DNA from: Gemmatimonadota bacterium
GTDB taxonomy: Bacteria > Gemmatimonadota > Gemmatimonadetes > Palauibacterales > Palauibacteraceae
Length of the DNA: 45,542 nt
Assembly: GCA_029262175.1 (NCBI GenBank)
Contig: JAJCZV010000095.1
Span: 1 to 45,542 of the forward strand
Reading direction: 5' to 3'
The notes below the pieces were generated by a model. The model was not told the origin of the DNA. It did not search any database and saw only the letters and a program-made list of their open reading frames with translations. Positions 1 through 8,744 of the stretch are shown piece after piece. The stretch's first letter is position 1. The number at the start of each line of letters is the position of its first letter. The translations under genes and the position numbers were made by a program.

Positions 1-140
1 CGCACTCTGGCGACAGGGGCGCGAGGCCGTCAGATTTGGGCCATCGAGCGGGGCGGCTTTGCGTCCAGTCGGGGTGGCGGTGAGGGCGTGGGAAATCGGG
101 TCGATCGTCGTGGCCCGGTTCGACACCGGACAGGTGTTTC

Positions 141-1400
141 ATGATCGCCATCCTACAACTGCTCGCCATTCTGGGGCTCGGGTACGTCGGGACCCACTAC
201 TTCGCGGAGCGCATCCGCGCCCGCTTCCACGTCGTGACCGGGATCGAGTTCGTCGTCCTCGGCGTGCTCGTAGGCCCGTACGTGACCGACGTCATGCAGC
301 CCGAAGTCCTCGTTCAACTCGGACCCGTGATCAGCCTCGCGATCGGCGCCATGGGTCTCATCCTGGGTCTCGAGTTTCGCGTTGCGCGGGTCATGGGCAC
401 CAAGCGTGCGGCCCTCGAGCTTTCTTTCGCCGGCGTCGTGACCACCGGTCTCCTGGTCGGCGGTCTCGCTACCCTCTGGATATGGCTCGTCCTCCCACGG
501 GGCGCGTTTCTCGAGTCGCTTCCGGCCACGCTGGCGCTCGGGGCGATCGCAGCGGTTTCGGCTCCGGGCGCCATCGCGACGGTCCACCGTGAGATGGAGG
601 GTGAGGTTCGGCTGGCCCACATACTGGCCTCGTCGACTCGTTTCGATCAGCTACAAGCCACGCTTCTCTTCGGCCTCGTCTTCTGCCTGTTTCACGTTGG
701 CGAGACGGCGGGAGTGCGCGCGCTCACCACCACGGAGTGGGTGGCGGTCAACCTCGGAATCGGCGTGGTGCTCGGGGTGCTGTTCTTTCTCTTCCTGGGC
801 CGCGAGCAGGACCCGAGCCGGCTGCTATTGGCCCTGATCGGGATCATCCTCTTCTCGAGCGGCGCGGCCTACTACCTCAACTTGTCGCCGCTCTTCGTAA
901 ACATGGTGTTGGGGTTGATGCTCGCCAACACCTCGCGGCACGCTGCGAAGCTGAGAGAGGTGATGCAGTCGATCAAGCGGCCACTGACGGTGGTGATTCT
1001 GGTATTGGCCGGAGCCTCCTGGAACTTGACCGCTTTCGCGAGCCCGATCGCGCTCGGGATACTCGTCATCTGCCTCATCGGCCGGCCGCTGGGCAAAGCG
1101 CTGGGGGGCGCGCTCTCGTTCCGGTATGGCGAGTCACGCGACTACCTGACCCAGGGTATGGGATTGGGGACCTTGGGCCACGGGGCACTGGCCGTCGCCA
1201 TGGCCGTCAACTTCCGGGAAGTCTACTCGGGCCCTGTCGTCGATGGCGTCTTCTCGGCCGTGCTCGTTTCGGTCTTGGTGTGGGAGGTGATGGCGCCGGG
1301 CCGAATCCGTCGCGTGCTCATCGACTCCGAGCCCGCGCTTGCTCCACGCCACGAACGTCGCCCAGGCGCCAAAGCGCGCCGCGGGCCTCAGAAAGTCTAG
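141..1400 (+). CDS. CPA2-type cation/proton antiporter, membrane domain only
   Basis: A 419-residue protein made almost entirely of hydrophobic helices (about 11-13 segments). It has the CPA2 (Kef/NapA) layout: an N-terminal pair of helices ending in VLVGPYV, a LILGLEF motif near residue 75, and glycine-rich C-terminal helices. It probably exchanges K+ or Na+ for protons across the inner membrane. The usual acidic transport site is not a clean QD or ND; the nearest candidate is the Asp in STRFDQLQ near residue 170. There is no RCK/TrkA-N domain; the tail is short and basic. The ATG at 141 follows an AGG about 8 bases upstream. The next gene starts 9 bases after the stop and is also an antiporter, so the two are very probably co-transcribed and may work as a pair. 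The family is clear, the ion is not. Confidence 0.8.
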   Translation: MIAILQLLAILGLGYVGTHYFAERIRARFHVVTGIEFVVLGVLVGPYVTDVMQPEVLVQLGPVISLAIGAMGLILGLEFRVARVMGTKRAALELSFAGVVTTGLLVGGLATLWIWLVLPRGAFLESLPATLALGAIAAVSAPGAIATVHREMEGEVRLAHILASSTRFDQLQATLLFGLVFCLFHVGETAGVRALTTTEWVAVNLGIGVVLGVLFFLFLGREQDPSRLLLALIGIILFSSGAAYYLNLSPLFVNMVLGLMLANTSRHAAKLREVMQSIKRPLTVVILVLAGASWNLTAFASPIALGILVICLIGRPLGKALGGALSFRYGESRDYLTQGMGLGTLGHGALAVAMAVNFREVYSGPVVDGVFSAVLVSVLVWEVMAPGRIRRVLIDSEPALAPRHERRPGAKARRGPQKV

Positions 1401-1409
1401 GAACCGACC

Positions 1410-4400
1410 GTGCGCCGTTTCGTAGTGCTGGGGCTGCTGCTCGGGCTCATGACTCTCCTGCAGACCCTGCAGGCCGGGTCGGATGCGCCGTTCAACTCGC
1501 TCTCGCTCGCGACGTTCGGGTTCGTGCTCTTGGCCGCCTACACCCTCGGTCAAGTGGCGGCGAACATCCAGCTACCGAAGATCACGGGGTACATCGTCAC
1601 CGGACTCGTCTTCGGCCCGCAGATCTTCGACGTCTTCTCGAGCGCGGTCGAGGCCGATCTCCGAGTGGTGAACGATCTGGCCATCGGGCTCATCGCGTTG
1701 AGCGCCGGTACGGAGATGCAGCTCGACGGACTGAAGCGCATCGCCAAGAGCCTGATGTGGATCGTCCTCATCAAGGGGCTGCTCATCCTAGTGTCGGTGA
1801 CGGGCGTCGTCTTCGCTCTGGCTCCGTTCATCCCGTTCCTCGCCGACCAGCCGACCGCGTTGGTGCTTTCCGTCGGGATGATCCTCGGGGTCATGGCGAT
1901 CGGGACCTCGCCGGCGGCGACGATCGCGGTGATCAGCGAGACGGGGGCCAAGGGCCGCTTGGCCGATACGACCCTCGGCGTGGCGGTCGCCAAAGACGTG
2001 GTCATGGTGGTGTTGTTGGCCGTGGCGGTCGCGCTGGCTCGAACGTTTTCACCGGGGGGCCACGGCTTCGAGGTCGCCGTACTCGGCGAGTTGGGGCTCG
2101 AACTCGGGCTCAGCCTTCTCGCCGGTTGCATCCTCGGGGCGCTCATCATCGCGTACGTCCGTTACGTCGGCGCCGAGCTCTGGCTGTTCGTGGTCGGCGT
2201 CGTCTTCGCCATGACGGCCATCGCGCACGAGTTCCATCTCGAAGCGCTGCTCATATTCATCGTGGCCGGGTTCGTCGTCCGCAACGCGTCCTCTCTGGGT
2301 CACGACTTCCTCCACCTGGTAGAGCGCGTCGCCCTTCCGGTCTACGTGGTGTTCTTCTCGGTCGCGGGCGCGGGTCTGGACCTCGCGGCGCTGCGATCGG
2401 TGCTCTTGATCGCGCTGGCCCTGGTTGCCGTTCGGCTCGCCGCGATCTTCATCGGGACCGCGGTGGCGACTCGACTGGCGGGGGAGCCCGAGGTGATTCA
2501 GAAGAACGCCTGGCTCTCGTTCGTGAGTCAGGCCGGGGTCGTCATCGGTCTGGGGATCATCGTCGAGACCAGCCTCCCCGGGATCGGTGGCCAGATCCGC
2601 AATCTGATCATGGGCACGGTGGCCATCCACCTCCTCCTTGGCCCCGTGCTCTTCAAGATCGCCCTGTCACGCGCCGGCGAGATCGGGGGCGGCGAGGAGT
2701 TGGTCGTCGAGCCCGCCGCGGAAGGCGTCGACAAAGATGAAATCGAGACCCCGGTCGGACCCATCCCTGATGAGCTGGCCGCGCCGGTGGCGGCGCTCGA
2801 GGGGGAGATCCTGGGGAGCCTCCGGGAAGTGGCCGAGGCAGCGGTGGCGGAACCGCTCGACGTAGCCAGCCAGGTGAAGGGCTGGCCGAGCCAGAACCGC
2901 GAGAACGCCGAGAGCGCGCTCGCGAGGAGCTGGTCGCGAGACTTCGACATTGCGGTGCAGCGATTCTGGAGCGAGGTCAACCAACTCACGCTCGCGGTGC
3001 CGCGTCAGATCAGCGTGCCGCTCGAAAAGCGCTGGTTCGACGACGGGCGTTGGGACACGTCGACCGAGCGGTGGATGAAGCGGCTGCGCCGATTGCGGCG
3101 CGGGCTCAAGCGGCTTTCGGGTCGGGAGCCCGTGCTGCACCGCACCGTGCCCATTCGCGCGCTCTCCTTGTACCACTTCGACAACGCCCTCGCGGCAGAT
3201 CTAGAGCCGGTCCTAAACCGGATCGCGGCCCAGCCCGCCTTCGCCCTGCGCGCTGGGCTGCCCGACGTACGGCGCGCGGGCGACGAGTCGGACGAGGTCC
3301 CCGAACCGGCGACGGTCGATCCCGAACTTCTGGGCTGCGATGTCTTCGACGCGCTGTCTGCCCCCGTCGAAGCCCGGTTCAAACAGATGCGCCGCGAACT
3401 CACGAACCTGGGGACGGCCGAGCTTCCGAGCGGTCGTCGTCGCCCCTCGTCGCTCCACGACCGAGCCCGACGCGCGCGGAAGCGCGCCCAGAACGCGATC
3501 CATTCCTGGCACGAATTGGCGAATGCCGTTGTGGGATACGAGCACCGTCGCGAAGCCGTCGAGACCCTCCGCGCGGTGCTCGCGGTCGACGCCGCCGCCT
3601 TCCGCGCAGAGGTCGGGGCGCGCTTTGACGACGCGGTGATCGGACCGATCGATCGGGCCCGCAACGTCGTTCGCGATGCCCTGGAAGGCGTCGGTGCGCT
3701 CCAGAACGAGCCCTCCGAGACCATCGAAGATGCTTTGCTCGAGACGAGCGAGCGCGTGTCCGTGGGTCTGCGCCGCCACGCGCTCGCGGGCTTGCGGCGG
3801 AGCGTGGAGACGCGGCCCTTGGATGCCCTTCTCAAACGGTTCGACGACCAGATCGAAGAGCGGCTCGTGGCGCTCACCGAGAAGTTTCGGGTTCTGGATC
3901 CCGAAGATCTTCCCGACCCGGCTCACCCGCCGCGGTCGTTCCCCGAGCCCACCAACCATGAGTTTCGACTCATCGCCACGGGCGCGGTCGAGCGAACGCT
4001 GCGGCCCACCTTGGCCGACCTGCGCGAGCGGAGCGAAGAGGCGCTGGCCGAGGCGGCGAACACGGTCGGAGAAGTGCGCGAGCTGCTCGAACTCCGCTTC
4101 GACGCGGCGGTGGATGCCGCGATGGAAGAGCGTCGCGCCGGGCGGACCGGCGGTTCGGCGGGAACCGAGCTGAGCGAGTCGTTACAGATCGAGGTGGGCG
4201 CCCTCGAAGGCGCGCTGGTGACGCTGGACGAGGCCCACGAAACCCTTCAGACCTTTCGTGGCGAGGCGCTCGAGGTCGTTCGAGGCGACTTCGAGGCGTT
4301 GACCGAGCGAATCGGCGGACAGCTGGCCAGCGCCCGCCCGCTGGAGGCCCGCTTGCAAGCCGAACGGGCGCGCGTGGAGCTCCAAGGCTCGGCCGCGCTC

Positions 4401-5336
4401 CAGGTGACGTTCAAGCGCTTGGGTGCATCGATCGGCACGTTGTTGGAGAAGTACGGGCTGCGGCCGGACCCGGAAGCGCGGGTGCGTGAGCGGGAGGGTC
4501 GCGGTACGCTCCAGCCCGCGGGACGGGCCGGGTCGGACCGGGCGGTACTTTTTCACATCATGTTCGACCAGACGAACCTGGCGGGGAAGATTTTCGATGG
4601 CGCGATCATCCTCACGATCCTGGCGAGCATCGTCGTTCTCATGCTCGAGTCTGTGGAGCCGTTCCGGCTCGTCCACGGGACCTCGCTCGGCGTGCTCGAA
4701 TGGATGTTCACGCTTCTCTTCACCCTCGAGTTCGTCGGCCGGCTTTGGGTGGTGGACCGGCCGGCGCGCTACGCTTTCAGCTTCTTCGGGGTCATCGACT
4801 TGCTGGCCGTCATCCCGACCTATCTGAGCCTGCTCCTGCCCGGTGGTCAGTTCTTGATGGTGATTCGCGTGCTCCGCGTCGCCCGTGCCTTCCGTGTGTT
4901 GAAACTGACGCGCTACGTAGGCGAGGCCCAAGTCCTGACCGACGCGCTGAAGGCGAGCCGCCACAAGATCACGGTCTTCCTGGTGTACGTCGTGAGCGTC
5001 GCCGTCGTGGTCGGGTCGGCGATGTACCTTATCGAAGGACCCGAGTCGGGCTTCACCAGCATCCCGCGCGCGGTGTACTGGAGCATCGTCACGTTGACGA
5101 CGGTCGGGTTCGGCGATATCACGCCGCAGTCACCCATCGGTCAGGCCCTTGCCGCGTTTCTCATGATCCTGGGCTACGGGATCATCGCCGTGCCGACGGG
5201 GATCGTGACGGCCCAGATCGCAAGCCAGCCGAGCCGCGGCCGCGCGGCGCAGGAGTGCGCGAAGTGCGGACGTGAGGAAGACAACCCGGCCGCCACCTAC
5301 TGCCTGGTCTGCGGAGCCAAGCTTGGAGGAAGCTGA
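1410..5336 (+). CDS. CPA2 antiporter / helical linker / voltage-gated K+ channel / zinc-ribbon fusion
   Basis: A 1308-residue protein with a GTG start 9 bases after the previous stop. Residues about 15-425 form a CPA2 antiporter domain (GYIVTGLVFGP near the N-terminus, AKDVVMVV as the probable transport-site helix). Residues about 450-1040 are Arg/Glu/Ala-rich, soluble and strongly helical or coiled-coil. Residues about 1048-1270 are a six-helix voltage-gated channel: an S4-like segment with Arg at every third position (RVLRVARAFRVLK, about 1150-1165) and the K+ selectivity filter TVGFGD at 1231-1236. The C-terminus has CxxC...CxxC (Cys1283, 1286, 1298, 1301), a small zinc ribbon. Antiporter and channel are normally separate proteins, and the RCK domain usual after a Kef antiporter is missing. 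The reading frame is uninterrupted over 3.9 kb with consistent codon use, so this is not a misjoined pair. Inferred role: K+ efflux or exchange coupled to membrane voltage. Confidence 0.85.
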   Translation: MRRFVVLGLLLGLMTLLQTLQAGSDAPFNSLSLATFGFVLLAAYTLGQVAANIQLPKITGYIVTGLVFGPQIFDVFSSAVEADLRVVNDLAIGLIALSAGTEMQLDGLKRIAKSLMWIVLIKGLLILVSVTGVVFALAPFIPFLADQPTALVLSVGMILGVMAIGTSPAATIAVISETGAKGRLADTTLGVAVAKDVVMVVLLAVAVALARTFSPGGHGFEVAVLGELGLELGLSLLAGCILGALIIAYVRYVGAELWLFVVGVVFAMTAIAHEFHLEALLIFIVAGFVVRNASSLGHDFLHLVERVALPVYVVFFSVAGAGLDLAALRSVLLIALALVAVRLAAIFIGTAVATRLAGEPEVIQKNAWLSFVSQAGVVIGLGIIVETSLPGIGGQIRNLIMGTVAIHLLLGPVLFKIALSRAGEIGGGEELVVEPAAEGVDKDEIETPVGPIPDELAAPVAALEGEILGSLREVAEAAVAEPLDVASQVKGWPSQNRENAESALARSWSRDFDIAVQRFWSEVNQLTLAVPRQISVPLEKRWFDDGRWDTSTERWMKRLRRLRRGLKRLSGREPVLHRTVPIRALSLYHFDNALAADLEPVLNRIAAQPAFALRAGLPDVRRAGDESDEVPEPATVDPELLGCDVFDALSAPVEARFKQMRRELTNLGTAELPSGRRRPSSLHDRARRARKRAQNAIHSWHELANAVVGYEHRREAVETLRAVLAVDAAAFRAEVGARFDDAVIGPIDRARNVVRDALEGVGALQNEPSETIEDALLETSERVSVGLRRHALAGLRRSVETRPLDALLKRFDDQIEERLVALTEKFRVLDPEDLPDPAHPPRSFPEPTNHEFRLIATGAVERTLRPTLADLRERSEEALAEAANTVGEVRELLELRFDAAVDAAMEERRAGRTGGSAGTELSESLQIEVGALEGALVTLDEAHETLQTFRGEALEVVRGDFEALTERIGGQLASARPLEARLQAERARVELQGSAALQVTFKRLGASIGTLLEKYGLRPDPEARVREREGRGTLQPAGRAGSDRAVLFHIMFDQTNLAGKIFDGAIILTILASIVVLMLESVEPFRLVHGTSLGVLEWMFTLLFTLEFVGRLWVVDRPARYAFSFFGVIDLLAVIPTYLSLLLPGGQFLMVIRVLRVARAFRVLKLTRYVGEAQVLTDALKASRHKITVFLVYVVSVAVVVGSAMYLIEGPESGFTSIPRAVYWSIVTLTTVGFGDITPQSPIGQALAAFLMILGYGIIAVPTGIVTAQIASQPSRGRAAQECAKCGREEDNPAATYCLVCGAKLGGS

Positions 5337-5376
5337 CGGCACGTCCTGAGCTTTGATCAGCCCTCGATCACTCAAC

Positions 5377-5390
5377 CGGGCTTGCGCCCG
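5377..5390 (+). terminator. Weak hairpin between the fusion gene and the SLC12-like gene
   Basis: A 5-bp GC stem (CGGGC/GCCCG) with a TTGC loop is followed by the moderately T-rich TCCGTTTGTC. It lies in the 99-base gap between the two genes and could be a weak intrinsic terminator or only a chance stem. If it works, the carrier gene at 5436 has its own promoter. Confidence 0.3.
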
Positions 5391-5435
5391 TCCGTTTGTC
5401 AGACTGCGCGCCAGAATGGAAAGGGCTCGCCGCTC

Positions 5436-7652
5436 ATGAAGACAGACTCGACTTCGCCGGTCGCGCCGCAGCCCGGACACGGCTTCGGGACGACCCCGGT
5501 TTTTCTGGCCAGCATCAGCACGATCCTGGGCGCGATTCTTTTTCTTCGCTTCGGGTATGCCGTAGGACACCTCGGCGTGGGCGGCGCGCTCTTGGCTGTG
5601 GCGCTGGGACACCTCGTTACGATTCCGACCGCGTTGGCGATCGCGGAGATCGCGACGAACCGAAAGGTGGAAGGCGGCGGGGCGTACTTCATGATCTCCC
5701 GCTCGTTCGGTACCACGATCGGGGGCACGATCGGGATCGCCTTGTTCTTCTCTCAGGCGATCTCCGTTGCCTTCTACATGATCGCCTTCGCGGAAGTGTT
5801 CCGGCCGATCGCGGCGCAGTTCGGGCTTCCCTTCGACCCGCGTATGACATCGCTCCCGGCCACGGTCCTATTGGTCGTCCTCATGCTCCGTCGTGGGGCC
5901 AAGATGGGGGTGAGCGCGCTCTACATCGTTTGCGCCATCCTCGCGGTCTCGCTTGCCCTGTTTTTCTTGGGTGGGGCTCCGGCTGGTGTGGATGTTTCGG
6001 TCCCTCTCGATCCAAGCGTTCGATTGGACCCCTTCATTCTGGTATTCGCCGTCATCTTTCCGGCTTTCACCGGGGGCGCCGCTGGGGTAGGGCTGTCGGG
6101 CGACCTGGAGAACCCTCGCCACTCCATACCGCGCGGCGTGCTCTGGGCGACCGTGGTCGGGATGCTCGTCTACGGGCTCATCGTGCTGAAACTGGGGGCG
6201 TCTGCGAGCCGCGAGATGCTCGTGTCGGACCAGCTCGTCATGAGCCAGATCGCGCTTTGGGGTCCGATTATCGTGATCGGCTTGGCGGCGGCGACGCTTT
6301 CCTCGGCGCTCGGTTCGATCATCGTCGCCCCGCGCACTCTGCAAGCGCTCGCAGCCGATGGCGTACTGCCCGGTGCGGGCATCCGAAGGTTCCTGGCCAA
6401 AGGCCATGGGGTAGAGAACGAGCCTCGTAACGGTACGGTTGTAACGGGTGTGCTCGCGTTCGCAGTCGCGACACTCGGTGGCGTCGATGCCGTCGCCAGA
6501 ATCATTACCATGTTCTTCCTCGTGACGTACGGTGCCCTCTGCGCGATTAGCTTCCTCGAGCACTTTGCCGCGAGACCGAGTTACCGTCCCAGCTTCCGCT
6601 CCAAATGGTACATCAGCCTTTTCGGCGCGGTGATGTGCGCCCTCCTCATGTTTCAAGTCGATCCTGTCTACGCGGTGGTCGCAATTCTCATCATGTGTGC
6701 CATCTACGCGGTACTCGAGCGTCAACGTCAGCACGAGAACGATCTCTCCACCATCTTTTCCGGCGTCATGACACAGCTGACGCGCTGGCTCCAGGTGCGG
6801 CTCCAAAAAACCACTGACCAGGATTGGCGCCCGAGTGTCATCATGGTGAGCAGTCGTACCTTCGATCGCTCCGCCCCCCAGCTGTTCATGAAATGGTTGT
6901 GTTATCGGTACGCCGTGGGCACCTACCTCCACCACATACCGGGAATGCTGAGCAGAGACACGTTTCGAGAGAGCCGCACGACTCGACAGCGCCTCATCGA
7001 ACTCGCCGAGCAGGCTGGAAGCTCGCTCTATGTCGATACGATGATCAGTCCTTCATTCCGTTCGGCGATCGCTCAGACGCTTCAGGTTCCCGGAGCGGGC
7101 GGAGTGGAGAGCAACACGTACATGGGAGAGTTCTCGGTCCACGACGGGCCCGAGGTCGCCGAGGAGGTCGTCGAGGGACTACTGATGGCGCGCGTGTCGA
7201 GCATGAACGGACTGGTGCTTCGTCATGGCGACCACCATTTCGGCAACCGAAAACAGATCCACGTGTGGCTGACGCCTCGCGACTATCGGAACGCGTCTTT
7301 CATGATCATTCTCTCATACATTCTGCTGGGTCACCCGGATTGGCGCGGCGCGAAGCTCTCTATCTTCGCTGCCTATCCCGAGACCGAGGTACGTGAGCGG
7401 ACCGCGACACTGCATGAGATGATTACGACGGGACGCATCCCGATCGCTGAGAAGAACGTCAATGTGATCGCAACGACGTCGGACATTGATTTCGAACGGC
7501 TCGTGGAATCGCGCTCGGGGGAAGCCGATCTCGTTTTGTTGGGGCTCAGTGACTCGTCGCTTCAACACGTGGGTGTCGCCCCTCTCATGAAACACACGAA
7601 GCTGGGCGAGGTTTTGTGGGTCTCCGCTTCCGAACGCATCGATATCGAATAA
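5436..7652 (+). CDS. SLC12-like cation-chloride cotransporter (APC superfamily)
   Basis: A 738-residue protein. Residues about 15-460 hold roughly 12 membrane helices and open with the segment typical of the Na-K-Cl/K-Cl cotransporter family (ILGAILFLRFGYAVG). The stretch KVEGGGAYFMISRSFG matches the conserved helix-3 region of that family. Residues about 465-738 are a soluble C-terminal domain ending in a stress-protein-like fold (LVLLGLSDSS), again as in SLC12 carriers. Predicted role: electroneutral movement of K+ and/or Na+ with Cl- across the inner membrane, relevant to cell volume. The ATG at 5436 is preferred over an in-frame upstream codon at 5382 because GGAAAGGG lies about 10 bases before it. 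A bacterial amino-acid permease is the alternative, but the long C-terminal domain and the N-terminal motif favour SLC12. Confidence 0.8.
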   Translation: MKTDSTSPVAPQPGHGFGTTPVFLASISTILGAILFLRFGYAVGHLGVGGALLAVALGHLVTIPTALAIAEIATNRKVEGGGAYFMISRSFGTTIGGTIGIALFFSQAISVAFYMIAFAEVFRPIAAQFGLPFDPRMTSLPATVLLVVLMLRRGAKMGVSALYIVCAILAVSLALFFLGGAPAGVDVSVPLDPSVRLDPFILVFAVIFPAFTGGAAGVGLSGDLENPRHSIPRGVLWATVVGMLVYGLIVLKLGASASREMLVSDQLVMSQIALWGPIIVIGLAAATLSSALGSIIVAPRTLQALAADGVLPGAGIRRFLAKGHGVENEPRNGTVVTGVLAFAVATLGGVDAVARIITMFFLVTYGALCAISFLEHFAARPSYRPSFRSKWYISLFGAVMCALLMFQVDPVYAVVAILIMCAIYAVLERQRQHENDLSTIFSGVMTQLTRWLQVRLQKTTDQDWRPSVIMVSSRTFDRSAPQLFMKWLCYRYAVGTYLHHIPGMLSRDTFRESRTTRQRLIELAEQAGSSLYVDTMISPSFRSAIAQTLQVPGAGGVESNTYMGEFSVHDGPEVAEEVVEGLLMARVSSMNGLVLRHGDHHFGNRKQIHVWLTPRDYRNASFMIILSYILLGHPDWRGAKLSIFAAYPETEVRERTATLHEMITTGRIPIAEKNVNVIATTSDIDFERLVESRSGEADLVLLGLSDSSLQHVGVAPLMKHTKLGEVLWVSASERIDIE

Positions 7653-7701
7653 GCGGCGTAGGCTGGACCGTTTCTTACGTGCACCCACACACGACATGCT
7701 C

Positions 7702-7721
7702 GGCAGATTTGCGGTTCTGCC
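7702..7721. other. Small hairpin between SLC12-like gene and MscS
   Basis: GGCAGA and TCTGCC pair perfectly around an 8-base loop in the 174-base gap before the MscS gene. A GC-rich run with a pyrimidine tail (about 7770-7802) follows and could end the upstream transcript, but it does not form one clean stem. No promoter is convincing here. Confidence 0.25.
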
Positions 7722-7826
7722 AGACGGCCTCACGCTTCCGCCCGTAGATTGGACGACCTCGGGGTCCCCGTCATCGGGCCCGGCCCCGCTCTTTCTCTCT
7801 CTATGCTCGAAGGGTAGGTGCTCCGC

Positions 7827-8732
7827 GTGGACGAACTTTCACAGTTTTTGGATGTTGAGGCGCTGATGACCCGGGTTGTGGAGTACGCACCCCGGGTCTT
7901 GGCCGCGACGCTGATCCTCGCGGTCTTCTGGTTCGGTTTCCGAGTGCTCCGGCGGCTGCTCGAGGGGGCACTCACGCGAATGGAAATAGAGAACGCGATA
8001 CGAGACCTGCTCATCGAAAAGCTGTTGCGCTACGCGGCACTGATCATGGCCATCGTCATGGCCGCCGACCAACTCGGCTTCAACGTGGGGGCAGCACTGG
8101 CCGGGTTGGGCATAGCGGGCATCGCTGTGGGATTCGCTGCGCAGGACTCAGTGGCGAACGTCATCGCGGGAATCTTGATCTTCTGGGACAAACCATTCCA
8201 GGTAGGCGATTGGATCGAGACCGAAGGCGAATACGGGAGAGTCGCTGAGATCACTTTGCGAAGCACACGGATTCGCACGACGCGGAACACGTTCGTGGTC
8301 CTCCCCAACAAACGTGTCATCGACGCGACCCTGGAGAACTACTCCAAGCACGGCGCCCTGCGAATCGACGTTCCGATGGGCATCGCCTACAAGGAAGACA
8401 TATCCAAAGCTCGCCAGGTGCTGTTAGACGCGGCGGGGCAACTCGACGGCTTGAGTGCCGACCACACCTCGGATGTAGTGGTGACCGAGTTGGGGGACTC
8501 GAGTGTCAACCTAGCGGTGCGCGTGTGGGTCGACAGCGGCGAGCACAGTCGGGCGATGTTTGCACGCGTCCTCGAATCTTCCAAGACGGCCCTCGACGAA
8601 GCCGGCATCGAAATTCCGTTCCCGCACGTGCAACTATTCGTGGACGACGTGAAGGCGCAGGTATGGCAAGGCCTTTCTACCGCCTCGGGGCCGCCCGTTG
8701 CCCAAGGCACAGCGGCGGCAAGTTCGTCCTGA
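7827..8732 (+). CDS. MscS-family mechanosensitive channel (paralogue A)
   Basis: A 301-residue small-conductance mechanosensitive channel. Three N-terminal membrane helices are followed by the Gly/Ala-rich pore helix (GLGIAGIAVGFAAQD), the MscS beta-domain signature (FWDKPFQVGDWIE, then GRVAEITLRSTRIRT) and the C-terminal alpha/beta vestibule. It should open under membrane tension and release small osmolytes on hypo-osmotic shock. Two GTG codons compete for the start: 7818 and 7827. AGGGTAGG at 7811-7818 overlaps the first and is correctly spaced for the second, so 7827 is chosen. The pore and beta region closely resembles the channel at 39192-40097, suggesting a duplication. The gene converges on corA with 12 bases between stops. 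Confidence 0.9.
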   Translation: MDELSQFLDVEALMTRVVEYAPRVLAATLILAVFWFGFRVLRRLLEGALTRMEIENAIRDLLIEKLLRYAALIMAIVMAADQLGFNVGAALAGLGIAGIAVGFAAQDSVANVIAGILIFWDKPFQVGDWIETEGEYGRVAEITLRSTRIRTTRNTFVVLPNKRVIDATLENYSKHGALRIDVPMGIAYKEDISKARQVLLDAAGQLDGLSADHTSDVVVTELGDSSVNLAVRVWVDSGEHSRAMFARVLESSKTALDEAGIEIPFPHVQLFVDDVKAQVWQGLSTASGPPVAQGTAAASSS

Positions 8733-8744
8733 CAAGCTGCGGAC

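Noticed and set aside
1..140. A gene end or promoter at the left edge
   Set aside because: No supported coding sequence or promoter boxes could be identified in the first 140 bases.
737..2740. A 667-codon open frame on the plus strand crossing the first two antiporter genes
   Set aside because: It is Arg/Gly/Pro-rich with no domains and overlaps two clear membrane-protein genes; such frames are expected in high-GC DNA.
1410..5336. Possibility that the antiporter/channel fusion is two genes with a missed stop or frameshift
   Set aside because: The frame is open throughout and the helical linker has normal protein-like composition; no internal start with a good ribosome-binding site was obvious before the channel.
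5337..5435. Sigma54-type promoter before the SLC12-like gene
   Set aside because: TTGC is present but no GG lies at the required distance.
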